Assembly: GCF_036417845.1 (NCBI RefSeq)
Contig: NC_090020.1
Location: 40,780,425-40,844,424, forward strand
Direction: 5' to 3'
DNA: 64,000 bases
Origin: Apteryx mantelli
Lineage: Eukaryota > Chordata > Aves > Apterygiformes > Apterygidae
The notes below the pieces were generated by a model, which did no database searches, was not told the origin of the DNA, and saw only the letters and a program-made list of their open reading frames with translations. Position 1 is the first letter of the stretch; each line of letters starts with the position of its first letter. The translations under genes and the position numbers were made by a program. This document shows positions 10,670-23,900 of the stretch, piece by piece.

Positions 10670-13600
10670 GTAAATATGATAGAAGAAAAGTACAATAATG
10701 AACATACAAACCCATGCGGCTTTCTCTCTAGGGCTAAATCATTAGAGAACAGTTTGTTTCAGTCACAGTTGTTTTCTCTACTTGTGCATCCATTTATAGG
10801 CCATTATGATTCTGAACTTGTTGTTGCTTACTGGCATTATCAGTGACACAGCCAAAATTGGGGGCTGTACTTGTAAAAGACTCTATCTGGTGCAATGTTT
10901 AAAAAATAATTAAAAGATTAAAAATTTAGTGGTATTAAAATACTTTTGTTTCTGACTAATCAAGAGTCAAACTGTGTTGCATTAACAGAGCTATGCAAGA
11001 ATGTTTGCAACTCTGATGATGCCTGCAAGAATTCCTGTGTTTCTAACATGTGAAAATTGCAATTTTAAAGGTATAATCAGAATTAATAATCATGAGTTTC
11101 TACACATCTGTCAGGCTTAGGTTAAAGCTATTAAAAATCAGACATCAAGACTTATCCAAACCACCTGATGTTTCTGACGTGCTTCTGTAACACTTCTTCT
11201 ACCCACCTATGTCCTAACCTGCTTTCCCTCTAGCCTGCTACTGAACTTCCATTTGACTGTTTGCTGTGGTAAGACAGCTCTTTTTTCCCATTTAGCCCCA
11301 AACTCTATTACCCGCTGTGGTTCTGGTGATCCTGACCATAGATTCTGCAGCCACTATTATTGTCTATATATTGGTATGACCACAGTGCTACCGCTAGTAT
11401 CAGGAAAGCTATGGGAAATGTTTGTTTTTTCAATAAACAACCCTTCCATACCTGTCATGCTGTGGGCTATTGCCCTCTGGAGTTCAAATCTGGGATGAGC
11501 ATTTTCTCCCTTAACAGAAAAAGTCTTTTCTGCTCAGGCTGAAGACTTGGCATTATTTATCTCTTTTACAATTTACAATTGAGCAGGAATTTTTCTGGCT
11601 TCCACTCAGCCCCCCCTCCCTGGTCTACCTGTATAGAAAGCACTGAAATATTTGCTCCTTAAAAATGTGGTTTTTGCTTTGGGGCCAAGCCGGCAGCGGA
11701 GCTAATCTTGGTTCATTACATTACTAACACTTATCTTGACTTTAGAACTATTTCAAAGAAGTTTAGAAGTCTTTAGCATTTTTGGGCACCCGTTCCTTCT
11801 TGTTCCCACGCATTTCCATTAATTATGGAAATTACTGTTCCTGCTCTAATAGTCAGCCTCAGCTATCACAGGAAAAAAACAGAAAAACCCACTTCACCTA
11901 ATTTTTTGCAACATTTTTTTTTTTTTTGAGAAAAACTGTAGGAAGTGAAGTTGAAATAAAGTAGTAGGCCCTGTGGCTCTATTGCCTTCTGTGACAATTT
12001 GACTATTCAGAGCCATAGGTTTTTGTTTGTGTTTGCAGATGTTCACAGAACTTAATTGGTAAAAGCCATTCTGAACTGCTCTGGTCCAGAAACATGGATG
12101 GAATTCAAGTAAGAACAGCATTTTAGTTACTTCTACTTTCCAATGAAAGGGATGGGGTGGGAAAAGTATACATATGGAGGAAAGAAAAATAAAGGCAGCA
12201 GCATTTATTCCAGTGCTTGCACCCACCCTGTATTCACTCTAGTGATTTGCAGGGACTACAGAGGACCACCATGCATCAAAGGGTAATGCCCCTTCTAAAC
12301 TGCCATCTACAATGGATGTCCCTGCGAAATCAATAGAACATTAAGTTCTATATACATTTCTCAATGAGATATGCATATCTATGATGTGTGCGTTATGTTA
12401 AGCAGCAGTGAAGTAACGAAATGACACATTTTTCTGCTGTATTTTCCTTGTGTCAACTTTAGTGTGAAATTAAGTAGAGTACAGACACAGAAGACTGATA
12501 ACTGGAACATTTATCATGGCAAGCTAGATATCTGCAAACCCTAAAGCTTTCTGCTTAAAAATACTTTCTGATGGATCCTGTTTTAATATATTTTCCTATG
12601 GTTTATGCAATCACGCTCTGGGTGCGCATAATGTTTGTCTGTGTATTCCCTCATAATAATGTTTGAATGCTTGAGTAACTGGAATCATGGTAGATGGAAA
12701 GACAGTGATCTGAAAGAGAATTAAGCTCATAAAGGTTTCATGAAAACAGGTGCTGAAGAAGAGCAGAGAGCCCTACAAATAATCTGACACAGGCAATGAC
12801 TGTGCCAGACATTCTCCTTCTTGGACTCCGAAGGAAATCAACCAGGAGACACAAATCCACAGGAAACCAGACTCCCTAAGTTCTGGTGCTCCTAGAACTA
12901 TTTAGTTTTAAGTAAAGGTTTTGTAGGAAAATGTCACCCCTAACCCAAATTCAGAAATAGAATATTCACAATATGCTTAACTTGATCTAACTGCAGGCTG
13001 CCCTCCCAGACCCAGAGACACATTCCCTCTCCCTCCTTTCAGTGAATCTAGGAACCAGAAGCTAATTGTGTTTTGTTTTGTTTTTGGCAGGTTTGGTTGG
13101 TTAGCAGTGAAGTCAGGCAATGTGCAGGCTGCAGCATAAGGGCTCTTGGGAGTGCAGGCACAGGGGAGGCAAAATCTCTTACAGAGCTCCTTTGGGAGAA
13201 CAATTTAGGTGGCAATCTTGATGCCACTGGCATATGCAAGGAGCTCCACTGAGCCAAATGAGACCATTAAAAATAGGATAGTCAGCAGAACTCAGACATC
13301 TAAATGGCATTTGAAAATCCATCCCTTAAAGTCACCGATAAGGAATATTTCACTTGACAAGAACAACATAATATAATCTTTGCTTTACTGTGGCTTCTGA
13401 ATAAAATTGCAGGCGAATGGCGTTGTTAGTGTAGTTCCTAATGAAGATATACAGAGCTCTATTTTTGGAGAGTCTGTAACAGGCCTAGTGACAGCCCATG
13501 GAGATTTATACTGCAGGATGTCCTCTGGTATCTACTGGATTCCCTCCCACAAAGGTATTCCACAGTCTCACAGACTTCATTCTGATGTATCTCAAGAGAG

Positions 13601-14284
13601 AAGGCTGCTTATTAACTGGTCTAGTGTGAAGTATTAACTGATGGTCTTGCATTACATTTTGTCATGCATTAAGCTTTATATGGTCAGTTAAAAAAAATCC
13701 ATGCCCATTTATTCTGAATTCTTAATAGTTATTTTAGCAACAATAACAGGAGCATTTCTTGGCTTACCATCAAAAAACCTAGATTTTAAGGGAGCTGAAA
13801 TACTAATCAATGACTATTTAGGTTTGCTTGTTTTTAATACATTAAAAAAAGTTCAGTGAATGCTTGAATCCCCCAAAGTCTGTGGGGAAAAAAATGAAAT
13901 CTTCTTCTCCCAGACCACAGTGTGGTGAAATAAATTAGTATAATGATTTATGTTTACGGTTTTAGTCAATTCTGATAGAGATTATAGAGACAAAATGACA
14001 AACTGCCTTAGCGGTAAACTTAGATCATGTCAGCCAATCTTTAGTTTTTCCTTACTCTAATTGCTCCTCTTGTTCATTTATCTTCCTAGGCAATTTTTAG
14101 AAGAAATACTAGTTCAATCAGTGCGTGTGCAAACCACCAGAGATAAAAAGTTTAGCCTAATTTGTCTCACTAAATTGTAATGCCTCTAGTAAACAAATGT
14201 TAGTTTGAAAGGAAACCAAGGAAATCTAAATAAACTCTCCACAAAATGTTTCTCTCCTGCTTGCTACACAAAGTATTGCTGGTG

Positions 14285-14490
14285 TTTTAGATGCAAATAA
14301 AACAAAAAATATGCACAATATGCTTTTGCAATTATCTGCAATGGTTGCATTCAACTATTCATGTTTGCTTTTCAGCACAAGTAATTTGGTATTATCACAG
14401 AAAAATAATGCAAATAATTAAACAGCAGAATAAAATACTTTATTACTGAAGTTGTACAGCATTTAATTAAGAGATGCATTTTAATTCCTC
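14285..14490. promoter_or_regulatory. Candidate enhancer: cluster of POU octamer and homeodomain-type motifs
   Basis: Two perfect octamers (ATGCAAAT) lie at 14291-14298 and 14408-14415; the second runs directly into AATTAAAC. TTTAATTAA follows at about 14462 and ATGCATTTTAATT at about 14474. Function is inferred from motif density only; AT-rich DNA yields such motifs by chance more often than average DNA. Confidence 0.3.
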
Positions 14491-16721
14491 TGTCTATAAT
14501 TTTGAAGCCAATACTCTTTTGCTGCTTATAGTATGCAGAATTTCTTAACTCAGTGTAGCTTTGTTGCTGCTAATTTTATCTTTCTCCCACTCAAGTCAAC
14601 AATTCTGCCATACACCTTGGGAGAAGTTGGTTGAATCCATTAGGCCCTGCCTCCACAAATGTATATACTTTTTCTCTAAAAATACTTAGCATGAAAAATA
14701 TGCAAGTTTGTGAATCTTTGCAGAATAGAGGCATAAGGCAATGAAACATCACTGAATTGAAAGCATCCCTGGTATAAATTAATTAAGGTCATTCATTTGA
14801 TTTCTGGGAAGTTAAGGTCCCTGAATGTAAACTGTATTTGCTTAAAAAAAAATCCATAGCCATAATTCTGCAAGAGCATGAAATGACTCCTTTTTAGAGG
14901 AATATTTTAATGGCTCTGATCTTGTTGCCTTTCTGAAGGAAGATTGCTATCAATGGGAGAAATCTCATCAAAGGGAAGTTTGTCCATATAAGGCTTTCAG
15001 GATCCAGACTTTCTGGGCATCTCAGATTAGAATCTGATCCGCATAGCTAGGTTTTCAAAATACATGTGTGTGTAATTACTCATGTAACTAATCCCAGCAA
15101 CTTGAATCAGACCATATACATGAGTAAATGTGCATGTATTTTCAAGAGCTTGCAGGATTATGTCCTAATCCTTTTTTTTTTGCAAATCATCAGGATCCCA
15201 TCAGATTTTATGTCTAGCAATTTTTGTTATATATTACTGCATAAAGCTTGGTCCTGTGGCTTGTGCTCTACAGGGAGGAGAGACATTTTTAAACAAAAAA
15301 TTACAGCAGTATCTATAATAGGGTCATTGTCTGAGATATCCAGTTATTAGACAACATGCTTGCCAAATACATATGCACTGGTGGAAAATATGCTTTCTAA
15401 TTAAGAAATTAGAGAGTAAAGATAAAAGCAGAGCATCTCCATTTCTGGACAACAGAGACATAACTCATGTCAGATGCTGGAATTCTTATCACTTTCTCAT
15501 TACGCACATTTATCATGGTCATTCATCTACTTATCAGGTCTGCATGATGGTACAAACATCAAAAAAGCACAAGCAGCCATAAGACCTCTAAGGGAGCATG
15601 ACTTTGGGCCTGACCTTTCAAAATGTATCAAATATACATCATGTTCTGTCTAGTAGACAGCAAAAGATTAAAACTTTAAAGATTAAAGTCAAACCTACAG
15701 TATATAAAAAAAATCTCTATTATCAAAATAATTTTAATGGTTTATGTCTCTTTTTGGCTGTCATACATTTCTCCCTGCTCTGATTGTGGAGCCAAATTCT
15801 CAACTGTTTTAAATTGTCATAATTCTCTACCAAAGCGAGTGGGAGCTGTGCCAGTTTACACAAACTGAGGATCAAGCCCACACTCATTTCTGAAAAAAAA
15901 AAATTGTTCAGGTCTGCATCTCTTTGTCCCAGGACTTTAAATGGACCTGATTATGCTTTTACGTATTGTCTCTGCTACTCTAGGAACTACAGAACTATAT
16001 CAGTGAGAAATCAAAAGTGGACACTTTTCGTGTTATTTCAATGTTAGCAGTAGCACAGCAGGGCTTCTTTTATACCTTAGAGAGTCTTTACACACAGGCT
16101 TTTAGCTTCACTACATGGATGGCCTGATAAACATAAAGATTTCTCTCTGTTAATTCTGTCAAGAGATCAGCAGGCTCAGTAAATCAGAACAATACCCTCT
16201 AAAAACCTAACGCCATTTCCAAAGCACTTTGGCAGGCTGATTTTTATAACTCTTCTCTCTAAGAATGGTTGTCAGAAGAGCAACACGTAGAGTACCATAT
16301 GCCTACCCTGGGCACTGCCTGTGTGCCCGTGTGGGAAATACCAGCACGGAGGGGCAAATGTGCCTGAGACCTGTTGGCCACTGCTACTGCAACCTGGTGG
16401 AAAGCAGAAGGGCAGATGACCAGCATAGTAGAAATGACTATAGCAGAGAAGTGCCCCCCTTCCTTTACATCTCCAGGGACTTTACAGCTCGGGAGCCGGC
16501 AGCCAAAGGAAGGGGGTACGTATGAGGGGTTAACATGTGCACCCAGGATCTCTCTGATGCACTGCTTCTGAGTACATTTGAACAACGGTATCTAAATGAG
16601 AAACAAAAAATAGAGTGCTGTTCATGGGTTTCCCTTCTTATGAATTTAAACAAATATGAAGTAACTGGAGTAAGGGACTTGACATGTGGCTGAGTCCCCG
16701 TTTTCAGTACAATCAAGGACA

Positions 16722-16782
16722 CACAGTAGCTGTGAGACCTCAGACATGCCACTTCAGCTTTCTAGGCCTCAGTAACAGTGGG
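16722..16782 (+). mobile_element. MIR-like CORE-SINE fragment
   Basis: AGTAGCTGTGAGACCTCAGA, then GCCACTTCAGCTTTCTAGG, then CCTCAGT follows the MIR core order (CTAGCTGTGTGACCTTGGGC, CACTTAACCTCTCTGGG, CCTCAGT). Diverged copy with approximate ends. Confidence 0.5.
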
Positions 16783-18329
16783 TTGAATTGTGTGTTGAAG
16801 ACAATTTGACAAATGTAGCATTTTTGTTTGGGAAGGGTTCACAGCTTTCACAAAATAATGGATAATCCAAATCATATGATGAATAGGTAGTGTAAAAAAT
16901 GTTTCTGCCTACAGGTACTTACAAGATTTTGTTGCAATGGTCAAATACATGCCAAATCACTTGACAAGCAGTGTCACTCTCTCTTCAACATCATAAGTGT
17001 AATGAGCACCTGAAAAACAGTGAGGAGCTTGGAGATGCTCAAAGGGCAGCAAGATCTCACCATGACATATGCATTGCTTTAAGTTCTAGGCATTGGAGAA
17101 CTACATGTACGCCAGCTGCTTTAAGAATAAACAATATCATGCAGATTTGCCTTTCTGAGAGGCATATTTTGCCTCTGGAGTTATTAAATGTAGAATTTTT
17201 TTCCAGAGAACTACAGCAAAGGTGTAAATGGCAACAGTCATTTTTGCTAAGGGGGTGTTTGACTATTAGAACCAGGCTGTGACTATTGTGCCACGTAAAA
17301 CAGGGCACTAAAGACCTATCCTAGAGTAAGAATATCAGTTGCGAGACAGCGCGCACCACACAAACCCCTGACGTACAAAAGAAAAGCTGTGTTTCTATTA
17401 CTGATCCCTTGAGCCCATGCAACCCATATTTCCCATTTTCAGTGAACTCTTGCTGAAGCTCTTAGAGGATTTACAACTTTAGCACAGGATAATCAATTCA
17501 AATAAGCACAGCTCTGAAACTATCCAAACAAAAACAAATCGACAGTCACAAACAGATAAAATGTGTATTTGAAAGCAAGATACTGAAGTTACTAGAACTA
17601 GATAGAGTAGTGTTGTTCCATCACCAGACACACAGTTAAAATGCCCAGACAGAGAACAGAGTACCGTAACGACTAATACACACAATAGAAGCAGTTTAAA
17701 ACTGAAGGAGGACAGGTTAACCACCACTGTTTCACAGACTAATGGCTTGGCAGATGGTTAAAGCTTTGATCCTTTTATGCTGCTTCAGATGTGCGTATGA
17801 TAAGCGTGAAGCACTAGCCTAGGGGGAAAAAAACCCCACCTTCCATAGCTGTAATTGTATTACAGCAGTAGGTTTTCTTCTTCCCCTATGTTTGTTGTTT
17901 TTTGGTTATACTGCCAGAGAATATCATGCTCAATCAATGGCATTTTACAGAAAACATTCTGAACAGGTTAACCTAAAGGTCCAACAAATTATTCACAGCA
18001 TACTTGAAGAGGTTTAATGAGGAAGAGTATGCTTTAAAGTTTAATTCACAGCAGTTTTTTAAAGCAAGATTTATGCTCCCAAGTGCCTTTGAGTGGATGT
18101 TTCAAACCCCAGAATGAAAGATGCAAAGCAGCATAATGGCATAATCCGATTCCAATGATGGTATTAAGAAGACCTGCTGGCATTAAATATGAAACGTTTT
18201 GTGAATCTCAAATTTAATTTTTTGCATTCTTTTATTACTGTATTTGCAGTTCTGCAAGACATAGGCTGCATTCCATAGTTTTTCAGTCCTAGAGGATTTA
18301 CCTTTCTTGAAGATTAGCCCTGATTAAAA

Positions 18330-18460
18330 TCTAATTTGTAATTAAGAAGATAAGATTATAATTAAGAAATTTAAAAGGGAAGACAATGAAAACTGTCTTG
18401 TAACAGATCTGTTTCATAGATATGCAAAATGTGTCAACCAAAATAAATTAATTAAACCAA
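18330..18460. promoter_or_regulatory. Candidate regulatory block with regularly spaced TAATTAAG sites
   Basis: TAATTAAG occurs at 18339-18346 and 18359-18366, exactly 20 bp apart, and AATTAATTAAACC lies at about 18447. A GATAAG GATA-type site sits between the first two. Motif evidence only. Confidence 0.25.
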
Positions 18461-20837
18461 CTGTAAAAGAAGATGCACATACTGAGAAAAGATTCACAAT
18501 TGTACAAGGAAGATCGTTGGCAACATTTAATCAATCAAAACAAGACCTGTTTAAGTATGAAATTTTAAACACAGAATTAATACCTAGAGAGTGCTACAGG
18601 AATATATAAAACATAGAATTTAAAAATAAATGCTACTTTGGTCAGTGACTGAAGCCCTCAGTTGTTGCGGGCTGCAAAATGGCATAAGCAGTATAGACAA
18701 AGCATGATGGGGCAATAGATCACAGTAATAACATTTGCAATAAACAATAACAGAACAAAGCAGACATCTACAAAAATCCCATGAGGAATTTGCCTTATCC
18801 ATAATTTTTCTTTACATTTGAGAAACTGTGTCAGGAAAGGCCATTACAGCCAATGGCACCAATTAATTTCTGCAACTTTTAATGACATGTTCTTGGGTAA
18901 AAACCTCAGATAATGCCCCAAGCGCATGACTGATATAAGCTTGTCTTTGGTTTGTACTAGATTTTCAATTTTTTTAGTATTTTTAAAGAGTCCCAGTGCA
19001 GCCAATCAAGCAATCAACATGAAATACTCAGATCTTCTCCTGTAAAGGACAAGAAAACAGAAAGACAATGGGACTTTCTTAGCAGGGTTGACAGACTATT
19101 GGTGATTTTATTTAGGTAGCTTTCTGGATGATGGAGCACAGGAATTTTTATTCCAAAGAAAATGATAGCCAAAAGGAAATCTTCGATTCTCATTCCATTC
19201 TAGATATTATTATACTCTTTAAAGCACTGCTGAAATGCAGAGGAGATAAAAAGTAATTGATTCTGAGAGGTGAAACCTGTAATAATAAACTGTCCTCACA
19301 TTTGGTTTTCTGGTCTTCAGCTAACCAACAGGTTTCAAGCATCTGGTAAAATTCAGTCTGGGATTTTTTCATACGTAAATCTTTGGAGAATTTAGAAAAC
19401 GCAAATATGATTCCATATTTTTCCTGAAGAGTTTAGCAACATCATTATTGTATAGTTTGAGATCATCTGTAGAATTAAACAGAGACTGAAAATAGAGGAG
19501 AGTAGCCTTTCTTTGCCATTCCAGTGAGCTTGCTACACCTATCAGAATAAATCATGATGCGCCTGCCTCAATAGCAATTAGACATATAGAACCACCATAA
19601 TATTTAAAAAAAATCCCTCACTGAAACCAGAGAAAATAATGTATTTGTGGATTTATTCTATAGCGCACCTGACCATGAGGGTATCAGTCGCTGTGTGTAT
19701 GGGGGACAGGTTATAAGGAGCCTGGATAGTGCAGCTTTTGGTAAGAATAACTACAACAGGAAAAGTGACAGGAGCTGGTTTGCTTCGCTACCTGCTTTGT
19801 ATGTAAGCGCTGTAATCGCCTTGCACAGTTCTCATGGATAGCTGGCCAGGCCTATGTGCAGTAAAAAGATAGGAAGAACAGTCCTGTGACCTCTGTTTTA
19901 TTGCACTGACATAAACGTTTAAGTGTGGTAAAGGGTTGCTGGGGGAAGAAGTTACATAGCTACAGATCTCATACCTGATGATGGTAAAATTGATAATAAA
20001 AGTGAGTAGAAACAGTCCTGCTGTTGCTTATGAATGCTACATGGTAACTGAGAAAGGGCAAGAGAAAAACATCTCACGTGTTAGTAGAACAGACAGATAG
20101 CCCTTTTCTGCTTCTCACCAACCCCTGATCCTGCAAACCCTCTTGTACTAAAAGCACCTTACATATATGACTTACATTTTTGAGCTTGCAGTGACAAGGA
20201 TTACAGACTTGGGCTCTGAATACTGAATTTACAAACCATTTACAAACTATCAAAAGATGCAGATGGTCATCTAGAAGGATTTATAAATGTGCCACAGAAA
20301 TTAGACTCCTGACATCCAAGATGTCTGATGGATGGAGGTTTAGATGCCTGTTCTGCCTAACTGCTCAGGCACTTTTCTAAGTCTCTGTAGTGGCCTATCT
20401 CTTTCAGTGCGCATCTCTGCAGGGCTTTTTAATTGCTGTAGGTGGGATGCGTGTCCTCATGGAGACTATACCATAGCACAATTTCTCTGAGGGTTAGCCT
20501 GAGTATAGCCTAACAACAGCTTTTCTAGTTATGAACTCAAATTTATTTCTGAGATCTGTGGCTTTGACATTTGATTTTTGTTAACTGTGTTTAAATATGC
20601 AGTGAGATAATGTACCTCATATATGAATTTCCTTGAAGGTTTCCAATAATATTTATTTAATTGATTTATTGGAGTATTTTCTGTACGCTAAATAGTTTTG
20701 AAATGTTACAGATGAGAAGAAATGTACCATCTAAATTTGATCTTCTGGTGAGCAGACCACAGTAAAGGATAAAGACCACAGTAATGATCCTTGGTGCACT
20801 AGATTTTGCAAGGTTAATATTGCTACCTTGTGAAGTA

Positions 20838-20900
20838 AGAGTTATTTTATTCCCCTCTCACTGATGATTAGGAAGCTGAACCACTGAACCAGCTGAAGTG
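20838..20900 (-). mobile_element. Possible MIR-like fragment
   Basis: TTATTTTATTCCCCTCTCAC then TGATGATTAGGAAGCTGAAC resembles the reverse complement of the MIR 3' core (ATTATCCCCATTTTACAGATGAGGAAACTGA-type). Weaker than the other copies. Confidence 0.38.
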
Positions 20901-23900
20901 CAGATGGTAATAAGCTGTTTAGCTAAGCGCTCTCACCTGCAATGCCAGCAAGTCTAGTACCAGCTCCTGGAAGTGGGCTAATCCTAAACAAATTAATACA
21001 TTCCGAAGGGGTTCAGAACTGTAAATCCTAGGAAGGTGATATATTCATATCCTCTAAGTTCATTATACACAGTCTATGTTAGAATTATTCCTTTTAAAAG
21101 GCCTTTCAGTTACATGATACAGCTTTTAATCAGTATTCCAAACCTCTTACAAATGGAAATTTCTCCCCAAAACCTAATTTGCTGTTACTGTGCTAGTTAA
21201 TTACAAAACCCACAGTTGTTTCACTTGTCCATCAGTTCCTCCCTGCCTTAAAAAGTAAGTTACTCTCCACCCCTCTGCAAACAAGCAAATATATTCCTAT
21301 TTCCCTTTGACAAAAGATTCTTCCATGACAGTTTTACAGTTAATTCTTCTTTCATTACAGGAAATGCTTGTTATAAGCATATTATCCGTTACTGGGGTCA
21401 CATCTACTATCATTGTCTACCATATAGCTATCATATAACTGTGATTACATTAAAGGCCAAAATTTTACTCCCATAATATATATTCTGCAAGAATCTTCAA
21501 GCTCTTCTTATCCCAAGCATTGCCCCTCTAAATTCCTTGATGCCGTCTCTTTGAAGAATAATTATCCATCATACAAAAATAGTATTTGCCCTCAAGTATA
21601 TCAGATATGACAAATTCAAAGACTGAGAGTATTAAAAATAATTATGTTTACTTTTATTGGCAGAGCTACTCAAAAGAATAGCTTAGTAACTGCAGCACAG
21701 ATATTAATAATCAGGACGGAGACTTTGGAGAAATGCTGCCAGTTTTGGATACAAGGGCCCTCCTCCTTTTTCTTCTGCTGCTTTTGTGAACTACTGGAAA
21801 TACTCAAACTAAAAAGTGAATTATGTCACAGATGACTCATGTAAGCATGTGTTTGTTTTGTGAAAAGACGGGTGTTTCATCCCAGAGCCTAATTCAGTAG
21901 ATTTATCTGCTACAATTACAGTGCTTTGATCACTCCAGAATAGGTGGTGTAGTGCGGGGTGTAGCTGTCCTTTTCCAATTCACTCTCCTTATCAGGATAC
22001 ACGTCTGTTGATTTGTGGGAAGCAGGCTGTTTTTTGTTCCTGACAAACTCCAGTGATTAAAATGTAGTGGCTTGCTCTTGTTCCCCTGATAAAGGTGACA
22101 GCTGCAGAGTTTCCAGTGTTAGTGGATATGGTCCATGCAGATTGCTTTTTAATGAAAGCAATATATTATCTCACCTAGAGACCTTGCAGCCTTACGTTGT
22201 TAATGTATTCTGGCTTGGCACCACATTCATCTATAAATTAGTTGTATTAAACATGCTTCTTACTATTTATCCAGTCTCTAAAGAGGCTTTTTTTAAGTTT
22301 ATTTTGTTTGTAACTCTGCTTCACACCACCTCCAGCACCAAAATCATATGCAAAATGAACAATAGTGTAGATTTCTCATAAAAATATCTAGCATTAAATA
22401 ATATAATCACAGACACTTCCACACTTGATGACTTGATAATCCTTCACATTTAGACATTAAAATACACACCAAGGGATGTGGAGTCAACGCTTGATTAAAC
22501 AAGTCATATGTGCAAAGGTTTTCCCTTTCACTGCAAATTTACAGTCAAAAAGATGGAAGTTACAAAGCCAAATGAAAACCAAGATTGAGCTAAATAGTCA
22601 AAGTCGTGCTTCATTTTGTAGCTATGCTTCTTTTCAGATTGTCAGAAATAAACATTTAACATTAAGCAGATTGAGAATTCCAGTTGCATTGTATCCTTTA
22701 ACAAAAACTTGCAAGTCTCTTGAACACTCAAATGTCAAATTCATTATGACTATGAATGGTCTGCTCTTCAAATATAAGCAGTGCATTCACTGTCAATAAT
22801 TTATATTATTTCCACCAAACCTCATCTTGAGCTAAACTCCAGAAATGGACTGGAATATCATTTAGGGAACTTCTGTTCTTCTACTGGAATATTTTTATAG
22901 CAAAAGGTAAATATTTTATTTCAATGTCTCTCATAAAAGATACATGGAGAAAGATGGAAGTTTAATTACATTATTATTATTTATTCCAAAGCTATAATGA
23001 GAACTTAGTAAACTGGTATATAATATTCAAAAGTGATCATTGCATTATCTTTAAAATCTTCCATATCTACCAAAAAAAAAAAGTTTCAGTAATACAGAAA
23101 TATGGATATGGGAGTTACTAACTACTTAGAAAATGTTTGATAAATCTCAAAAATTAAATATGCTACAGCCATGGGGTGTATTCTGCATTCTGTACTTGAA
23201 ATAGTGGAATATAACTCCTTTAGAGTGCCTGCATGTCTCTGCTCCATTTGTATCTTCGTTAACAATGCATGTACAGTAGGAGAGATAAGTAAGGGATTAG
23301 TAAAAGATTAAAGGAAAGCTGTTGGTTTACATACACTGTGAACACTTCCTTTGCAGTTAATTTTTTGAATTTTTACATTTTCTAACAAAATACCATACCT
23401 GTTTATTTCCTCCATCTAAGCCAGCACCCTGATTGCCTTCTAATATCCTTGGAGGAAGATCTTAGAGACCCCAGAAATTTTTTTTATAAAAATAAGAATA
23501 CGCTTGAATTTCTCTTAGCAGCAACTCTGATGCTACAGAATTATGCTTGTTTATTTTCACTCTTGCATTTGTCTGCGCTGTAAGTTTATAAGTCATTTGG
23601 ACCTGTGAAGTTGTGTTGTCTCACAGAAAGAAACAGTCATCTTTTGGTTATATGTCTAGTATCCAGTGACTTTGTAAACACAGAGATAAAAATAGAGGAA
23701 GAAAACATGGAAACATAATTTTGGCTAGGAATAGCATATGGGCCATCAAGCCTTCTAGTCTCTTAGCCCGGAAATGCCAATTCACAACTTGGCTGGGAAC
23801 TGCACTTTCTCATGCTCCCTTTTCTCCAGTAAAGTTTGTTTCTAAAAATAGCATTACTTTTTCTCTCTGACAAATCTGTGAGCGCTTTTAAAGGTATAAG

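Larger units (their letters stand above)
8861..20837. other. Intergenic sequence, no certain gene
   Basis: Mostly AT-rich unique sequence. It holds a MIR-like core at 16722-16782, a 14-T run at 11914-11927, an exon-like segment at 10580-10669 and two motif-dense blocks (14285-14490 and 18330-18460). The longest open frame, 164 codons on the minus strand at 10221-10715, has no recognisable domain and is within chance expectation for a window this size. Confidence 0.65.

Noticed and set aside
10221..10715. 164-codon open frame on the minus strand
   Set aside because: Low-complexity Arg/Ser/Glu-rich translation without a family; it coincides with a local GC rise that lowers stop frequency in all frames. 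The plus-strand exon-like segment inside it is the better signal.
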